Position numbers and translations under genes: made by a program. The notes under the pieces are model-generated. The model searched no databases. It was not told the DNA's origin and saw only the letters and a program-made list of their open reading frames with translations. A stretch of 64,000 nucleotides of DNA from Herminiimonas sp. (GTDB lineage Bacteria; Pseudomonadota; Gammaproteobacteria; Burkholderiales; Burkholderiaceae_D), in contig JAQGMR010000042.1 of the NCBI GenBank assembly GCA_028292265.1, positions 54,691 to 118,690 of the forward strand. Direction: 5' to 3'. Below, one piece after another: positions 57,115 through 64,000 of the stretch (the first letter of the stretch is position 1; each line of letters starts with the position of its first letter).

Positions 57115-58839
57115 ATGCGAAAACGTTCCTTCTTCAACCGTGGTGAATTGGCCGCCGCTTTGTGGTCTTTCCGGCGTGAGTTCTTGATCGTCGCCATCTT
57201 GAGCTTTTTAACAAATTTGCTCATGCTGGCGCCGACAATCTACATGTTGCAAGTCTTTGACCGCGTGCTCACTAGTCAAAGCGAACTTACGCTCCTCGCA
57301 GTTTCGCTGATCACGTTATTCCTGTTCGGCGTGGCCGCACTTTCCGAGCGTCTGCGCTCGAGCGTGCTGATAGCAGCAGGAATGCGACTCGACCAGAAGC
57401 TCAGTACGCGGGTGTTCAATGGCAGCTTCAGGGCATACCTCAGCGAGACAACGTCCGGCGCGTCCAGGCCGTCTGCCGACTTGATCCAGGTCCGTCAACT
57501 TGTCACTGGCAGCGGTATCTATGCGCTATTCGACGCGCAATGGGTGCCCATTTACATTGCGGTGATTTTTTTCCTGCATCCCTGGCTTGGGATCTTGTCG
57601 CTGGCGTTCGCCATTACCCAGTTTGCCTTGGGCTGGTTTGGGCACAGGCGGAATGTCACACCATCGGAGCGGTCTATCAAAGCGGCGAGCGAGACGATGA
57701 ATGCCTTGCAAGGCAGGCTGCGCAACGCTGAAGTGCTCGAATCGATGGGAATGATCGGCAATATACAGCGGCGCTGGAACACGCAGTACGCTGCTTGGAT
57801 GGAAAAGAGCGGCGCTTCGCAAAGCCACACGCAGCGCTTGGCCGCGTGGAGCAAATTCATTCGCTATAGCCAGCAGTCGCTGGGGTTGGGAGCGGGCGCA
57901 CTTCTGGTGATAAATGGAGAGATATCGCCCGGCTCCATGATTGCGGCAAATGTATTAATGAGCCGAGCACTCGCGCCCATTGACCAGCTCGTCAGCACAT
58001 GGCGCGTCTTTTCTTCCTGTCGCATGGCTTTCGGGCGCCTCGAGAGGCTGCTGGCTCGGTTTCCTGAGCAGGGCCCGGCGCTCACTCAGGCCGTGCCCAC
58101 CGGAGAGATCGACCTGGAGCATGTCCTTGCCAGCAGGCCAGGTCGGGACAAGCCCATCCTCAACGACATCTCGTTTGCACTGCCGGCCGGCACTGTGGTT
58201 GTCATGCTCGGGCCTTCAGGCTCGGGCAAGTCCACGCTTGCCAGAATCATGGTTGGGACCTGGACGGAATTCTCCGGCACGGTAAAGCTGGACGGCTTGC
58301 CGATCCAGGGCTGGAATCGGATTGCACTGGGGCCGCACATCGGCTATCTGCCACAGGATGTTGAACTGTTTGAAGGTTCCATTGCCGAGAATATCGCGCG
58401 GCTTGGCGAGGTCGATTCCCGCAAGGTGATCGAGGCAGCGCGCAGCGCAGGCATGCATGAAATGATCCTGCGATTCCCGAATGGTTACGACACGCTTATT
58501 GGCGAAGCCGGCAACCTGCTTTCAGGGGGGCAAAGACAACGGATAGGGTTGGCGCGCGCGATCTATGGCGACCCCGCTCTGATCGTCCTGGATGAGCCAA
58601 ACGCCAATCTCGACGACGCCGGTGACATTGCGCTGCTGCGGACGATTCGCGAATTGAAAGCCAAGGGGAAAACGGTGTTTTTGATTACACACCGCCAGGG
58701 TGTCCTGACGTTGGCCGACCGCCTGATGATTTTGAACGAGGGACAAATGGTTGCAGACGGGCCGCGGGACGCTGTGCTTGCGAGCATGCGCCCTGCGCAA
58801 ACTTATGCAACCCGGGAGGTTGCGGCACAGCCCGCCTGA
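57115..58839 (+). CDS. Type I secretion ABC exporter (PrtD-like), copy 2
   Basis: 574 residues from ATG 57115 (AAGGAC upstream). Membrane domain with FLTNLLMLAPTIYMLQVFDRVLTSQSE, the classical PrtD opening, and ATPase with GPSGSGKST (about 365), YLPQDVELFEG, LSGGQRQRIGLARAIYG and IVLDEPNANLDD. It resembles copy 1 throughout but is closer to the PrtD consensus. The tandem pair could form a heterodimer, a known arrangement among DUF5801-linked systems, or serve as redundant homodimers. Confidence 0.93.
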   Translation: MRKRSFFNRGELAAALWSFRREFLIVAILSFLTNLLMLAPTIYMLQVFDRVLTSQSELTLLAVSLITLFLFGVAALSERLRSSVLIAAGMRLDQKLSTRVFNGSFRAYLSETTSGASRPSADLIQVRQLVTGSGIYALFDAQWVPIYIAVIFFLHPWLGILSLAFAITQFALGWFGHRRNVTPSERSIKAASETMNALQGRLRNAEVLESMGMIGNIQRRWNTQYAAWMEKSGASQSHTQRLAAWSKFIRYSQQSLGLGAGALLVINGEISPGSMIAANVLMSRALAPIDQLVSTWRVFSSCRMAFGRLERLLARFPEQGPALTQAVPTGEIDLEHVLASRPGRDKPILNDISFALPAGTVVVMLGPSGSGKSTLARIMVGTWTEFSGTVKLDGLPIQGWNRIALGPHIGYLPQDVELFEGSIAENIARLGEVDSRKVIEAARSAGMHEMILRFPNGYDTLIGEAGNLLSGGQRQRIGLARAIYGDPALIVLDEPNANLDDAGDIALLRTIRELKAKGKTVFLITHRQGVLTLADRLMILNEGQMVADGPRDAVLASMRPAQTYATREVAAQPA

Positions 58840-58893
58840 TCAGAAGCAAACCACGCGTAGCTTTTTGTATCGATTTTTCGGGCAGAAGACATC

Positions 58894-59433
58894 ATGGCTA
58901 TAACTTCAGGATTACTAAAGGGCGTGCCTTCACCCGCATCCCCAATAGAAGACGAATCTCCGCCCGCCAGGAATCTCGACACCGGGTTTGGACATGCGAG
59001 TCGCGTCGGGTTATGGGCTTTGCTCACAGGCTTTGTAGGACTAGTGCTGTGGGCTGGATTTGCTCCGCTGGATGAGGGGGTGCCAAGCCAGGGACATGTC
59101 GCTATCGACACCAAGCGTAAAGCGGTCCAACACCTAAGCGGAGGCATCATCAAGGAAGTGCTCGTGGGCGAAGGGGAGCAGGTCCGGGAAGGGCAATTGC
59201 TGGTCAAGCTTGACGATGCGACTGCCAGGGCAAATCTCGAATCTGTACGGCAGCGGTATTTCGGGTTTCTGGCCATGCAGGGCCGCTTGCTGACAGAGCT
59301 GTCGGGAGAGCGCAGCATTCATTTTCACCCTGACTTGCAGGCGGCTGCAGTAGACCCGCTGATCCGGCAACAGATGGTGAACCAGGAGCACTTGCTTCAA
59401 TCGCGCCGTGGGGCGTTGCGCGCGGCCTGGTGA
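58894..59433 (+). CDS. HlyD-family membrane fusion protein, N-terminal fragment
   Basis: 179 residues: cytoplasmic tail, one membrane helix ([24 protein letters not shown]), the beta/lipoyl half ([40 protein letters not shown]) and the start of the periplasmic coiled coil ([20 protein letters not shown]), then RAAW and a stop. In PrtE/AprE-type adaptors about 40 more coiled-coil residues would follow before the [11 protein letters not shown] segment, which here lies in another frame. An internal deletion with frameshift is the simplest explanation. The stop overlaps the GTG of the next frame (GTGA). Confidence 0.82.
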   Translation: MAITSGLLKGVPSPASPIEDESPPARNLDTGFGHASRVGLWALLTGFVGLVLWAGFAPLDEGVPSQGHVAIDTKRKAVQHLSGGIIKEVLVGEGEQVREGQLLVKLDDATARANLESVRQRYFGFLAMQGRLLTELSGERSIHFHPDLQAAAVDPLIRQQMVNQEHLLQSRRGALRAAW

Positions 59434-60137
59434 CCGAAGGGTATGCCCCACGCAACCGCCAACTGGAACTCCAACGCCAGGTAGCCGAGTCAAGGGCATC
59501 GATCGCGGAGCTTAGCGGCAACTCGGTCCGGTCCTATCGGACGGTCATGGAACTGCAGCAACGCGCTATAAGCAAGCAGCAGGATTATCGCAAGGAGATA
59601 GAGGGGCAGCACGCGGAAGTAAGCCGGGAGGTGCTTGGCGATCATGAAAAGTTCAAGGCGTTGCAGGATGATTTGGCCCGGACCGAAATCCGCTCGCCTG
59701 CTTCCGGTCAGGTAGTTGGCCTTGCAGTGCAAACCGTAGGTGGCGTGGTGGCGCCCGGCCAAAAGCTCATGGACGTCGTTCCTGCAAATGAGTCCTTGAT
59801 GCTTGAAACGAAAGTACTGCCCCACCTGATAGACCGCATACATGCCGGCATGCCTGTCGATGTGCGTTTTTCCTCCTTTGCCCATTCGCCGCAATTGGTG
59901 GTGGAAGGCAAACTCGTTTCGGTGTCTGGTGATCTGCTGAGCGATCCCCAAGGCAATGCGACCTATTACCTCGCTCGCGTAGTCGTTACACCTGCGGGGA
60001 TGAAGAAGCTGGGCAAGCGTGTGCTGCAACCAGGGATGCCGGTCGAGGTGATTTTGAAAACAGGAGAACGTTCGTTGCTGGCCTACCTGCTGCATCCGCT
60101 TAGCAGGCGCATAGCGGCCTCCATGAAGGAGGAATAA
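59430..60137 (+). CDS. HlyD-family membrane fusion protein, C-terminal fragment
   Basis: 235 residues from GTG 59430. It opens directly with [20 protein letters not shown], an internal segment of PrtE-type adaptors, continues with the descending coiled coil, the second lipoyl half ([28 protein letters not shown]) and the beta-barrel/membrane-proximal end ([26 protein letters not shown]). It is the complement of the preceding fragment. Alone it has no membrane anchor or export signal, so function would need assembly with the N fragment; otherwise the locus is a pseudogene. Confidence 0.82.
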   Translation: MTEGYAPRNRQLELQRQVAESRASIAELSGNSVRSYRTVMELQQRAISKQQDYRKEIEGQHAEVSREVLGDHEKFKALQDDLARTEIRSPASGQVVGLAVQTVGGVVAPGQKLMDVVPANESLMLETKVLPHLIDRIHAGMPVDVRFSSFAHSPQLVVEGKLVSVSGDLLSDPQGNATYYLARVVVTPAGMKKLGKRVLQPGMPVEVILKTGERSLLAYLLHPLSRRIAASMKEE

Positions 60138-60141
60138 TAAA

Positions 60142-61500
60142 GTGAAAAAAAACGCAGTTCGATCCTTGTGCGCGCTTCTTGCAAGGGCGTTGTCGTTTTC
60201 CTTTTTCGTTTTCGCTATACCAGCCTGGGCGCTAGACCTGTCGGAAGCCTATCAGATAGCGCTGGAGCAGGATGCCACGATCAGGGCGGCGCGGGCAGCG
60301 ACGGATGCCAGGCGCGAGCGCCTGCCTCAGGCACGCTCGCAGTTGCTGCCCAACGTGTCGATTAGCGCGTCGCGTTACCGGAATTCTTTAGACAGGACCT
60401 CACCCGATTTTTTCGGGAATCCCGTTTCGTCGAGGGAGATGTATACCAGTAGCAGCGAGGCACTGACACTAAGGCAGCCGATTTATCGCAAGTACCAGAT
60501 GGCTGACTACCAGCAAGCCTACGCACAGGTCATCGATGCAAATGCGACGCTCGAGCGTGAACTGCAAAACGTGGCGGTCCGCACCAGCAGCGCTTACTTC
60601 GAGGCCTTGCTGACTGAGGAACAGCTCGCGCTGGTGCTGGCCCAAAAAATCACTTACACCACGCAGTTCGACGCCGCGGGAAAGCGCTTCCAGGCAGGCG
60701 CCGGAACCCGTACCGAAATCGATGAGGCGCGTGCCGCTCTCGATCTGAATCTGGCGCAGGAATTAGAGGCACGCCAAAGTAAGGATTTGGCCCAAAGGCA
60801 ACTTCAAAGCCTGATCAATCGCCCTGTCGGAAGGCTAGCCTTGCTGGACCCAACCCGAATGCTGCTTGTCCCACCCGTGCCCGGTCGCGTTGAGGACTGG
60901 ATTGAACTTGCCGAGGTCCGCAGCCCGGAACTGCAATCACTGAAGGCGCAGGTTGAGGCGGCCGGCCATGAGATTGGCAAGGCGCAAGCCGGCCATTACC
61001 CGACGCTGGATGCAGTAGCCCAGGTGGCGCGTAACGACAGCGATACAGTCAACAACATCAACAGTCGGTACACCAGCAAGTTCGTGGGCTTGCAACTTAA
61101 TATTCCGGTTTTTTCAGGCGGATATGTGAGCTCTACCGTAAGGCAGTCCTTCGCGCTTAAGGAACGCGCCGACGAGTCGCTTGAAGCGTTACGTCGCGAT
61201 CTTTCGGTACGGCTGCACCGCGAGTTTCGCGGGGTGACAGAGGGCGTGTTACGAGTAAAGGCCCTTGAACAGGCTGTTCTGTCTGCGCAGCAGGCGGTCC
61301 TTTCCACCCGGCGTTCGTTCGATGCTGGCAGCCGCACCCTGCCCGACGTACTCAATGCGGAGCAAAAAAAAGTTTCTGCACAACGCGATCTGGTAGAAGC
61401 TCGCTTTGTTTATCTGCTGTCGCGTGTGCGCTTGAATGCGCTCGCGGGCGGCTCGAAGGGGGAAGTTATCGATGAAATAAATACGTGGCTGATTCGCTAG
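60142..61500 (+). CDS. TolC-family outer membrane channel (type I secretion)
   Basis: 452 residues. Signal peptide (cleavage near PAWA-LDLSEAYQIA), then two TolC/OEP repeats: LDLSEAYQIALEQDATIRAAR, LRQPIYRKYQMADY, FQAGAGTRTEIDEARAALDL, and in the second half VGLQLNIPVFSGGYVSSTVRQS and FDAGSRTLPDVLNAEQKK. These match type I secretion TolC proteins. Start GTG 60142 behind AAGGAGGAATAATAA. It closes the export locus of substrate, two exporters, split adaptor and channel. Confidence 0.93.
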   Translation: MKKNAVRSLCALLARALSFSFFVFAIPAWALDLSEAYQIALEQDATIRAARAATDARRERLPQARSQLLPNVSISASRYRNSLDRTSPDFFGNPVSSREMYTSSSEALTLRQPIYRKYQMADYQQAYAQVIDANATLERELQNVAVRTSSAYFEALLTEEQLALVLAQKITYTTQFDAAGKRFQAGAGTRTEIDEARAALDLNLAQELEARQSKDLAQRQLQSLINRPVGRLALLDPTRMLLVPPVPGRVEDWIELAEVRSPELQSLKAQVEAAGHEIGKAQAGHYPTLDAVAQVARNDSDTVNNINSRYTSKFVGLQLNIPVFSGGYVSSTVRQSFALKERADESLEALRRDLSVRLHREFRGVTEGVLRVKALEQAVLSAQQAVLSTRRSFDAGSRTLPDVLNAEQKKVSAQRDLVEARFVYLLSRVRLNALAGGSKGEVIDEINTWLIR

Positions 61501-61633
61501 TCTTATTGGGTCAGCAAAATTGACTAACCAACGGATGCGCAATCGAAATTAACGACCACCCGGTCGCAAGCGTTCGATGAAGTCGATGTGATTATCCTGA
61601 TCCCCGTTTTGAATTCCTTTCTTCGAAATCAAA

Positions 61634-61930
61634 TCAGGTCTTGCAGCTACCAGTGCAATCACAACTGGTAGCGCTTGACTGCTGTGTCACGCGGCGCGAA
61701 CTACGGCGACGCAAGATAACCGCGAAGATGCCGAGCGCCAGGATCACGGCGCCGGCTAGTGGCAAAGACCAGCCGAACGTTGTGAATCCCAGTCCTGAAA
61801 GCCCAAGCCAGGCCAGCATAGGGCCAACAAGCGGAAGACTGACGCAACACGCAGCGCAGGCGGCTGCTATTGCCCCTGCGGCGCCTACCGCTTTGGTGGT
61901 TGCACCGACTTTGGCGACTGTGTTTTCCAT
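61634..61930 (-). CDS. Small MerT/MerF-like metal transport protein
   Basis: 98 residues from ATG 61930. Two or three hydrophobic helices; the first contains a vicinal Cys pair (AACAACCVSLPLVGP), the second FTTFGWSLPLAGAVILALGIFAV, and the tail ends in a Cys cluster (SCDCTGSC). Paired cysteines in helix 1 and at the C-terminus are features of mercury-type uptake proteins, but the sequence is not a clear MerT, so the ion is open. A MerR-type promoter precedes it and a metal-type MerR regulator is divergent. Confidence 0.75.
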   Translation of the reverse strand: MENTVAKVGATTKAVGAAGAIAAACAACCVSLPLVGPMLAWLGLSGLGFTTFGWSLPLAGAVILALGIFAVILRRRSSRRVTQQSSATSCDCTGSCKT

Positions 61931-61972
61931 GAGGTGGTTCCTATCGAGAGGCACGAGATTGTGCTTGCAAGA

Positions 61973-62003
61973 AATGTAGGGCCTCAAGTAACTTTAGGTG
62001 CAA
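61973..62003 (-). promoter_or_regulatory. MerR-type promoter with 19-bp spacer and operator dyad
   Basis: On the minus strand TTGCAC (-35, 61998-62003) and TACATT (-10, 61973-61978) are 19 bp apart, the overlong spacing that MerR proteins correct. The spacer holds the dyad CCTCAAGT-AACTTTAGG (61982-61998). It drives the small transport gene and overlaps the regulator's own upstream region. Confidence 0.85.
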
Positions 62004-62025
62004 GAACTCTTTGAAAGGTGCCGTT

Positions 62026-62550
62026 ATGTCGCAACTAACTATTGGCGCGCTCGCCACACAGACCAATACAAACGTGCCGACGATTCGCTATTACGAAGAA
62101 ATAGGCTTGTTGCCGCGCGCGCACCGCGCCGCTAATGGCCATCGGTATTACAACAATGCCGACTTGAAGCGGCTTACGTTTATCAAGCGCTGCCGGGACT
62201 TGGGTTTTCCCATTGAGCAGGTGCGTGAGCTTGTTGAATTGTTCGAGCAGGGCGACCGCTCCTGCGTCGAGGTGCGGGACATGGCACAGGTGCATCTGGA
62301 CGCAGTGCGGTCCAGGCTGGAGGAAATGCGGCAGTTGGAGGCAAGCCTGACCGCTTTCGTAGCCAGCTGCGACGAAGCGTGCTGCAAGGGGCCAACACGG
62401 GACTGCGCCATCATCGTGGATCTGTCTGCAGTGAAGCCGACACTGCAGGCGGCCAGTTCTGCGTCCTGTTGCGAAGCGCCGTCAACTTCGTCTGAACAAG
62501 CGAAAGTTGCGAAGCTGTTCAAGTTCTCCGAAGCCCGGCGGACGCGATGA
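62026..62550 (+). CDS. MerR-family metal-responsive regulator
   Basis: 174 residues. MerR DNA-binding domain (LTIGALATQTNTNVPTIRYY, RANGHRYYNNADLKRLTFI), dimer helix, and effector region with Cys in DRSCVEV and C-x3-CC-x6-C (CDEACCKGPTRDC), resembling the metal loop of ZntR/CadR/PbrR types. A tail with SCCEA adds two cysteines. The metal cannot be read off; Cys richness favours a soft or borderline divalent ion. ATG 62026; divergent from the MerT/MerF-like gene and its 19-bp-spacer promoter. Confidence 0.9.
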   Translation: MSQLTIGALATQTNTNVPTIRYYEEIGLLPRAHRAANGHRYYNNADLKRLTFIKRCRDLGFPIEQVRELVELFEQGDRSCVEVRDMAQVHLDAVRSRLEEMRQLEASLTAFVASCDEACCKGPTRDCAIIVDLSAVKPTLQAASSASCCEAPSTSSEQAKVAKLFKFSEARRTR

Positions 62551-62873
62551 TCGAGTGGTCCATGGGGAACCGGCCACAGGCCCCAGCGGACCTTTCAAAC
62601 GGAAAGAAATAGAAAGGCCGGTAGACTCAGGGCTTTAGGGGCGGGGAGGGTTTTCGCCATGCCAGTCAATCTGCTGCCAATCCCGTACAGAGGTGTTGCA
62701 ATCCCGGTGCCCTTTGCGCGTCCTTTTCGTCATTCCCCCACACGTTCTCAAAGATAGAATTCTCGCGAAACGAAATGAAGAGGGTCTGCAGTGAGAAATC
62801 CCGATCTACTGACAGCCTGATCACGGGGGTGTTGAAGCAGGCTCTTGTCCACAATAACGGATCTGATTCGACC
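62551..62873. other. 323-bp interval without a firm gene
   Basis: A minus-strand frame at 62635-62733 (32 codons, MTKRTRKGHRDCN..., WQQIDWHGENP) faintly recalls the N-terminus of group II intron reverse transcriptases, but it is too short to assign. Otherwise nothing is seen. Confidence 0.35.
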
Positions 62874-63377
62874 TTATTTTTTTCCGAATATCCATGAACC
62901 GTTGGAAGAGAACACAGCTTCGCGAACAGTTATTTGACGCGCCTGGTCCTTCCATAAGGTGCAACGAATGCCTTGCATTTCACCGGATGGGATTATCATG
63001 CATTCGCCGCTATATTGAGACATTCGCTGCGATCCGATGTCAATTACTGAATCAACCTTATAGGTGGCAGTCCCTCCGTCAGAAATAATACCAGCGGAAG
63101 ACGTTTTGAATATCCATGCGCCATTGTTCTTGCGCGGAAACAAAAAATCGGGACGATCTGGGTTTTCTGCCAATATGCCGGCATAACTTAAACAGTCGGC
63201 TGTTATATCAATCTCAAGGAACATCAATTTCGTACATTTGCCGGCCAACCGGTAAGTTCCCTTGGCAAGCGGAAAGCGTTCCGCTTCTTCGGCTTCACGA
63301 GACGTAGCCGCAGTCGAATTGAATGAGACGAGTGCGCACGCGATAAAGGGGATTACTAAAATGCGAGAGATAGCCAA
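62874..63377 (-). CDS. Secreted protein of unknown function
   Basis: 167 residues. Signal peptide MAISRILVIPFIACALVSFNSTAA, then a beta-rich domain with four Cys (GKCTKL, ADCLSY, GECMII, IRCTLW) that could form two disulfides. SGAGIISDGG-like and YKVDSVIDIGSQRMSQYSG segments suggest a small beta-sandwich. No family recognised. Codon use is less GC-rich than upstream genes, and the flanks contain decayed genes, so this end of the window may be horizontally acquired. Confidence 0.75.
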   Translation of the reverse strand: MAISRILVIPFIACALVSFNSTAATSREAEEAERFPLAKGTYRLAGKCTKLMFLEIDITADCLSYAGILAENPDRPDFLFPRKNNGAWIFKTSSAGIISDGGTATYKVDSVIDIGSQRMSQYSGECMIIPSGEMQGIRCTLWKDQARQITVREAVFSSNGSWIFGKK

Positions 63378-63452
63378 TGGGTAATCCTTGAGTATTAACG
63401 GCAGCGAAACGTAGGCGCACCATGCCGTCCGGATGAATCGGCCAGTTATGCA

Positions 63453-63605
63453 TCACGATGCGTCGACAAGTGTCATGAAACGTTCAAAGTCGGGCGCCAC
63501 CTGCTTGATGCTGCCCTCGGGTCAATTGGATCGAATGTCACTATTGGCCGAGCTGCAGCTTCTCGCATATCAAAGGCCAGCCGAGATTATTTCAACCCCG
63601 GCCAT
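63453..63605 (-). pseudogene. Remnant of a SMI1/KNR4 (SUKH)-like gene
   Basis: Three minus-strand frames join into one sequence: VEIISAGL, then after a frameshift AFDMREAAARPIVTFDPIDP, then after another PEGSIKQVAPDFERFMTLVD and a stop at 63453-63455. The order D-x-R ... P-x-V-x-F-D ... GSI-x-VA-x-F-x-F matches the C-terminal end of SUKH immunity proteins. Decayed, with at least two frameshifts. Confidence 0.4.
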
Positions 63606-63654
63606 TCAAAACAGTGTTTGACGTGACGGATGCCGGCCGGGTTGCCGCACGGCG

Positions 63655-64000
63655 TCACTTAAGCATCGGCTTGCCCAGCATAGCATTTTGAATAATCTTC
63701 CAATCGCGTCTAACACCCGGCATAAACATAAGACCTCTATGGAGCAAGGGTGGCTCGTACCAAGGCTTCTGCAGGTGTGCCTGAATCCTTTTTTTGAGAT
63801 CTTGCTCTTCAAACGCTGGCCATGGGCCGATTGCTCCTGGATAAAGCATCCATCGGCCGCAAACTGGGGCGACCTCTCGGTAGAGGATTGTCGCGATCTC
63901 ATCTATGGAGAATCCCGTCTCCTGCAGCCAGCTGCCTAGGGCTTAGACATTCTTCTGCGTGTGCTCCGTATCCACGAACAGGTCAGCTAGAACAAGCCAG
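63655..64000 (-). pseudogene. DUF7079-like gene broken by an in-frame stop (5' end outside the window)
   Basis: One continuous minus-strand frame reads WLVLADLFVDTEHTQKNV, TAA (63943-63945), then ALGSWLQETGFSIDEIATIL and onward YREVAPVCGRWMLYPG to a final stop at 63655-63657. LADLFVDTE and the SIDEIATILYREVAPV segment resemble DUF7079 proteins. Both sides of the TAA are protein-like in the same frame, so a nonsense mutation is likely. An internal ATG could give a 64-residue product. Confidence 0.5.

Noticed and set aside
62635..62733. Possible remnant of a group II intron reverse transcriptase N-terminus
   Set aside because: Only about 20 residues look similar (WQQIDW region) and no intron RNA domain is visible; too weak to report as a feature.
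62666..62854. 62-codon minus-strand frame
   Set aside because: No recognisable domain or start signal; composition looks random.
63433..63621. 62-codon plus-strand frame
   Set aside because: No ribosome site, unlike protein, and antisense to the SUKH-like remnant.

Overview
The window reads as a stretch of a Betaproteobacterial chromosome, most likely Burkholderiales and plausibly the family Oxalobacteraceae. That placement is an inference from protein character (Burkholderiales-like patatin/DUF3734, BON and glycine-zipper lipoproteins, a DUF3494 ice-binding protein, an Aromatoleum-type tungsten aldehyde oxidoreductase) and high-GC codon use; no rRNA or other marker gene is present. No tRNA, rRNA, CRISPR array, intact insertion sequence or prophage was recognised.

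Layout. 1-1.6 kb: 3' part of a molybdenum hydroxylase large subunit (minus). 1.9-4.8 kb: patatin-like lipase facing a minus-strand adc-bdhA pair (acetoacetate/3-hydroxybutyrate metabolism). 4.9-11.3 kb: a patchwork of small envelope proteins (DUF3309, lmo0937-type, three glycine-zipper proteins, a BON lipoprotein, an ice-binding-like lipoprotein). 11.7-16.3 kb: Crp/Fnr-type regulator, hybrid histidine kinase, receiver-PAS protein and a DUF6622-like membrane protein. 16.5-23.3 kb: a divergent polyamine/membrane cluster (spermidine-synthase-like membrane protein and exported FAD oxidoreductase on minus; DUF350, SPFH-SHOCT, DUF4178, a tiny Gly/Ser-rich protein and AdoMet decarboxylase on plus). 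23.5-32.3 kb: a giant cyclic beta-1,2-glucan synthase. 32.9-37.5 kb: CsbD, BON lipoprotein, AI-2E-type permease, OmpA-family protein, phospholipase D/cardiolipin-synthase-like lipoprotein. 37.6-42.1 kb: a minus-strand tungsten aldehyde:ferredoxin oxidoreductase operon (FeS, catalytic, FAD and MoaD-like subunits plus a conserved unknown). 42.4-50.7 kb: a glycan cluster behind a near-perfect sigma-54 promoter (glycosyltransferase, GH1-RmlD fusion, UDP-galactopyranose mutase), then a sugar ABC importer lacking its ATPase. 51.6-61.5 kb: a type I secretion locus with a DUF5801-repeat substrate, two ABC exporters, a membrane-fusion protein split by an apparent internal deletion, and a TolC-type channel. 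61.6-62.6 kb: a MerR-regulated metal-related pair. 62.9-64 kb: a secreted unknown and two decayed genes.

Much of the content concerns the cell envelope: surface glucans, osmotic and stress lipoproteins, polyamines, secretion of a large repeat protein and sugar-nucleotide chemistry. The polyamine/DUF350/DUF4178 cluster is the best candidate for an under-described system. A second theme is structural: at least six short intergenic tandem-repeat arrays with unrelated units (8, 8, 12, 13, 13 and 18 bp) sit in gaps or across stop codons, suggesting recurrent local slippage rather than a mobile element.
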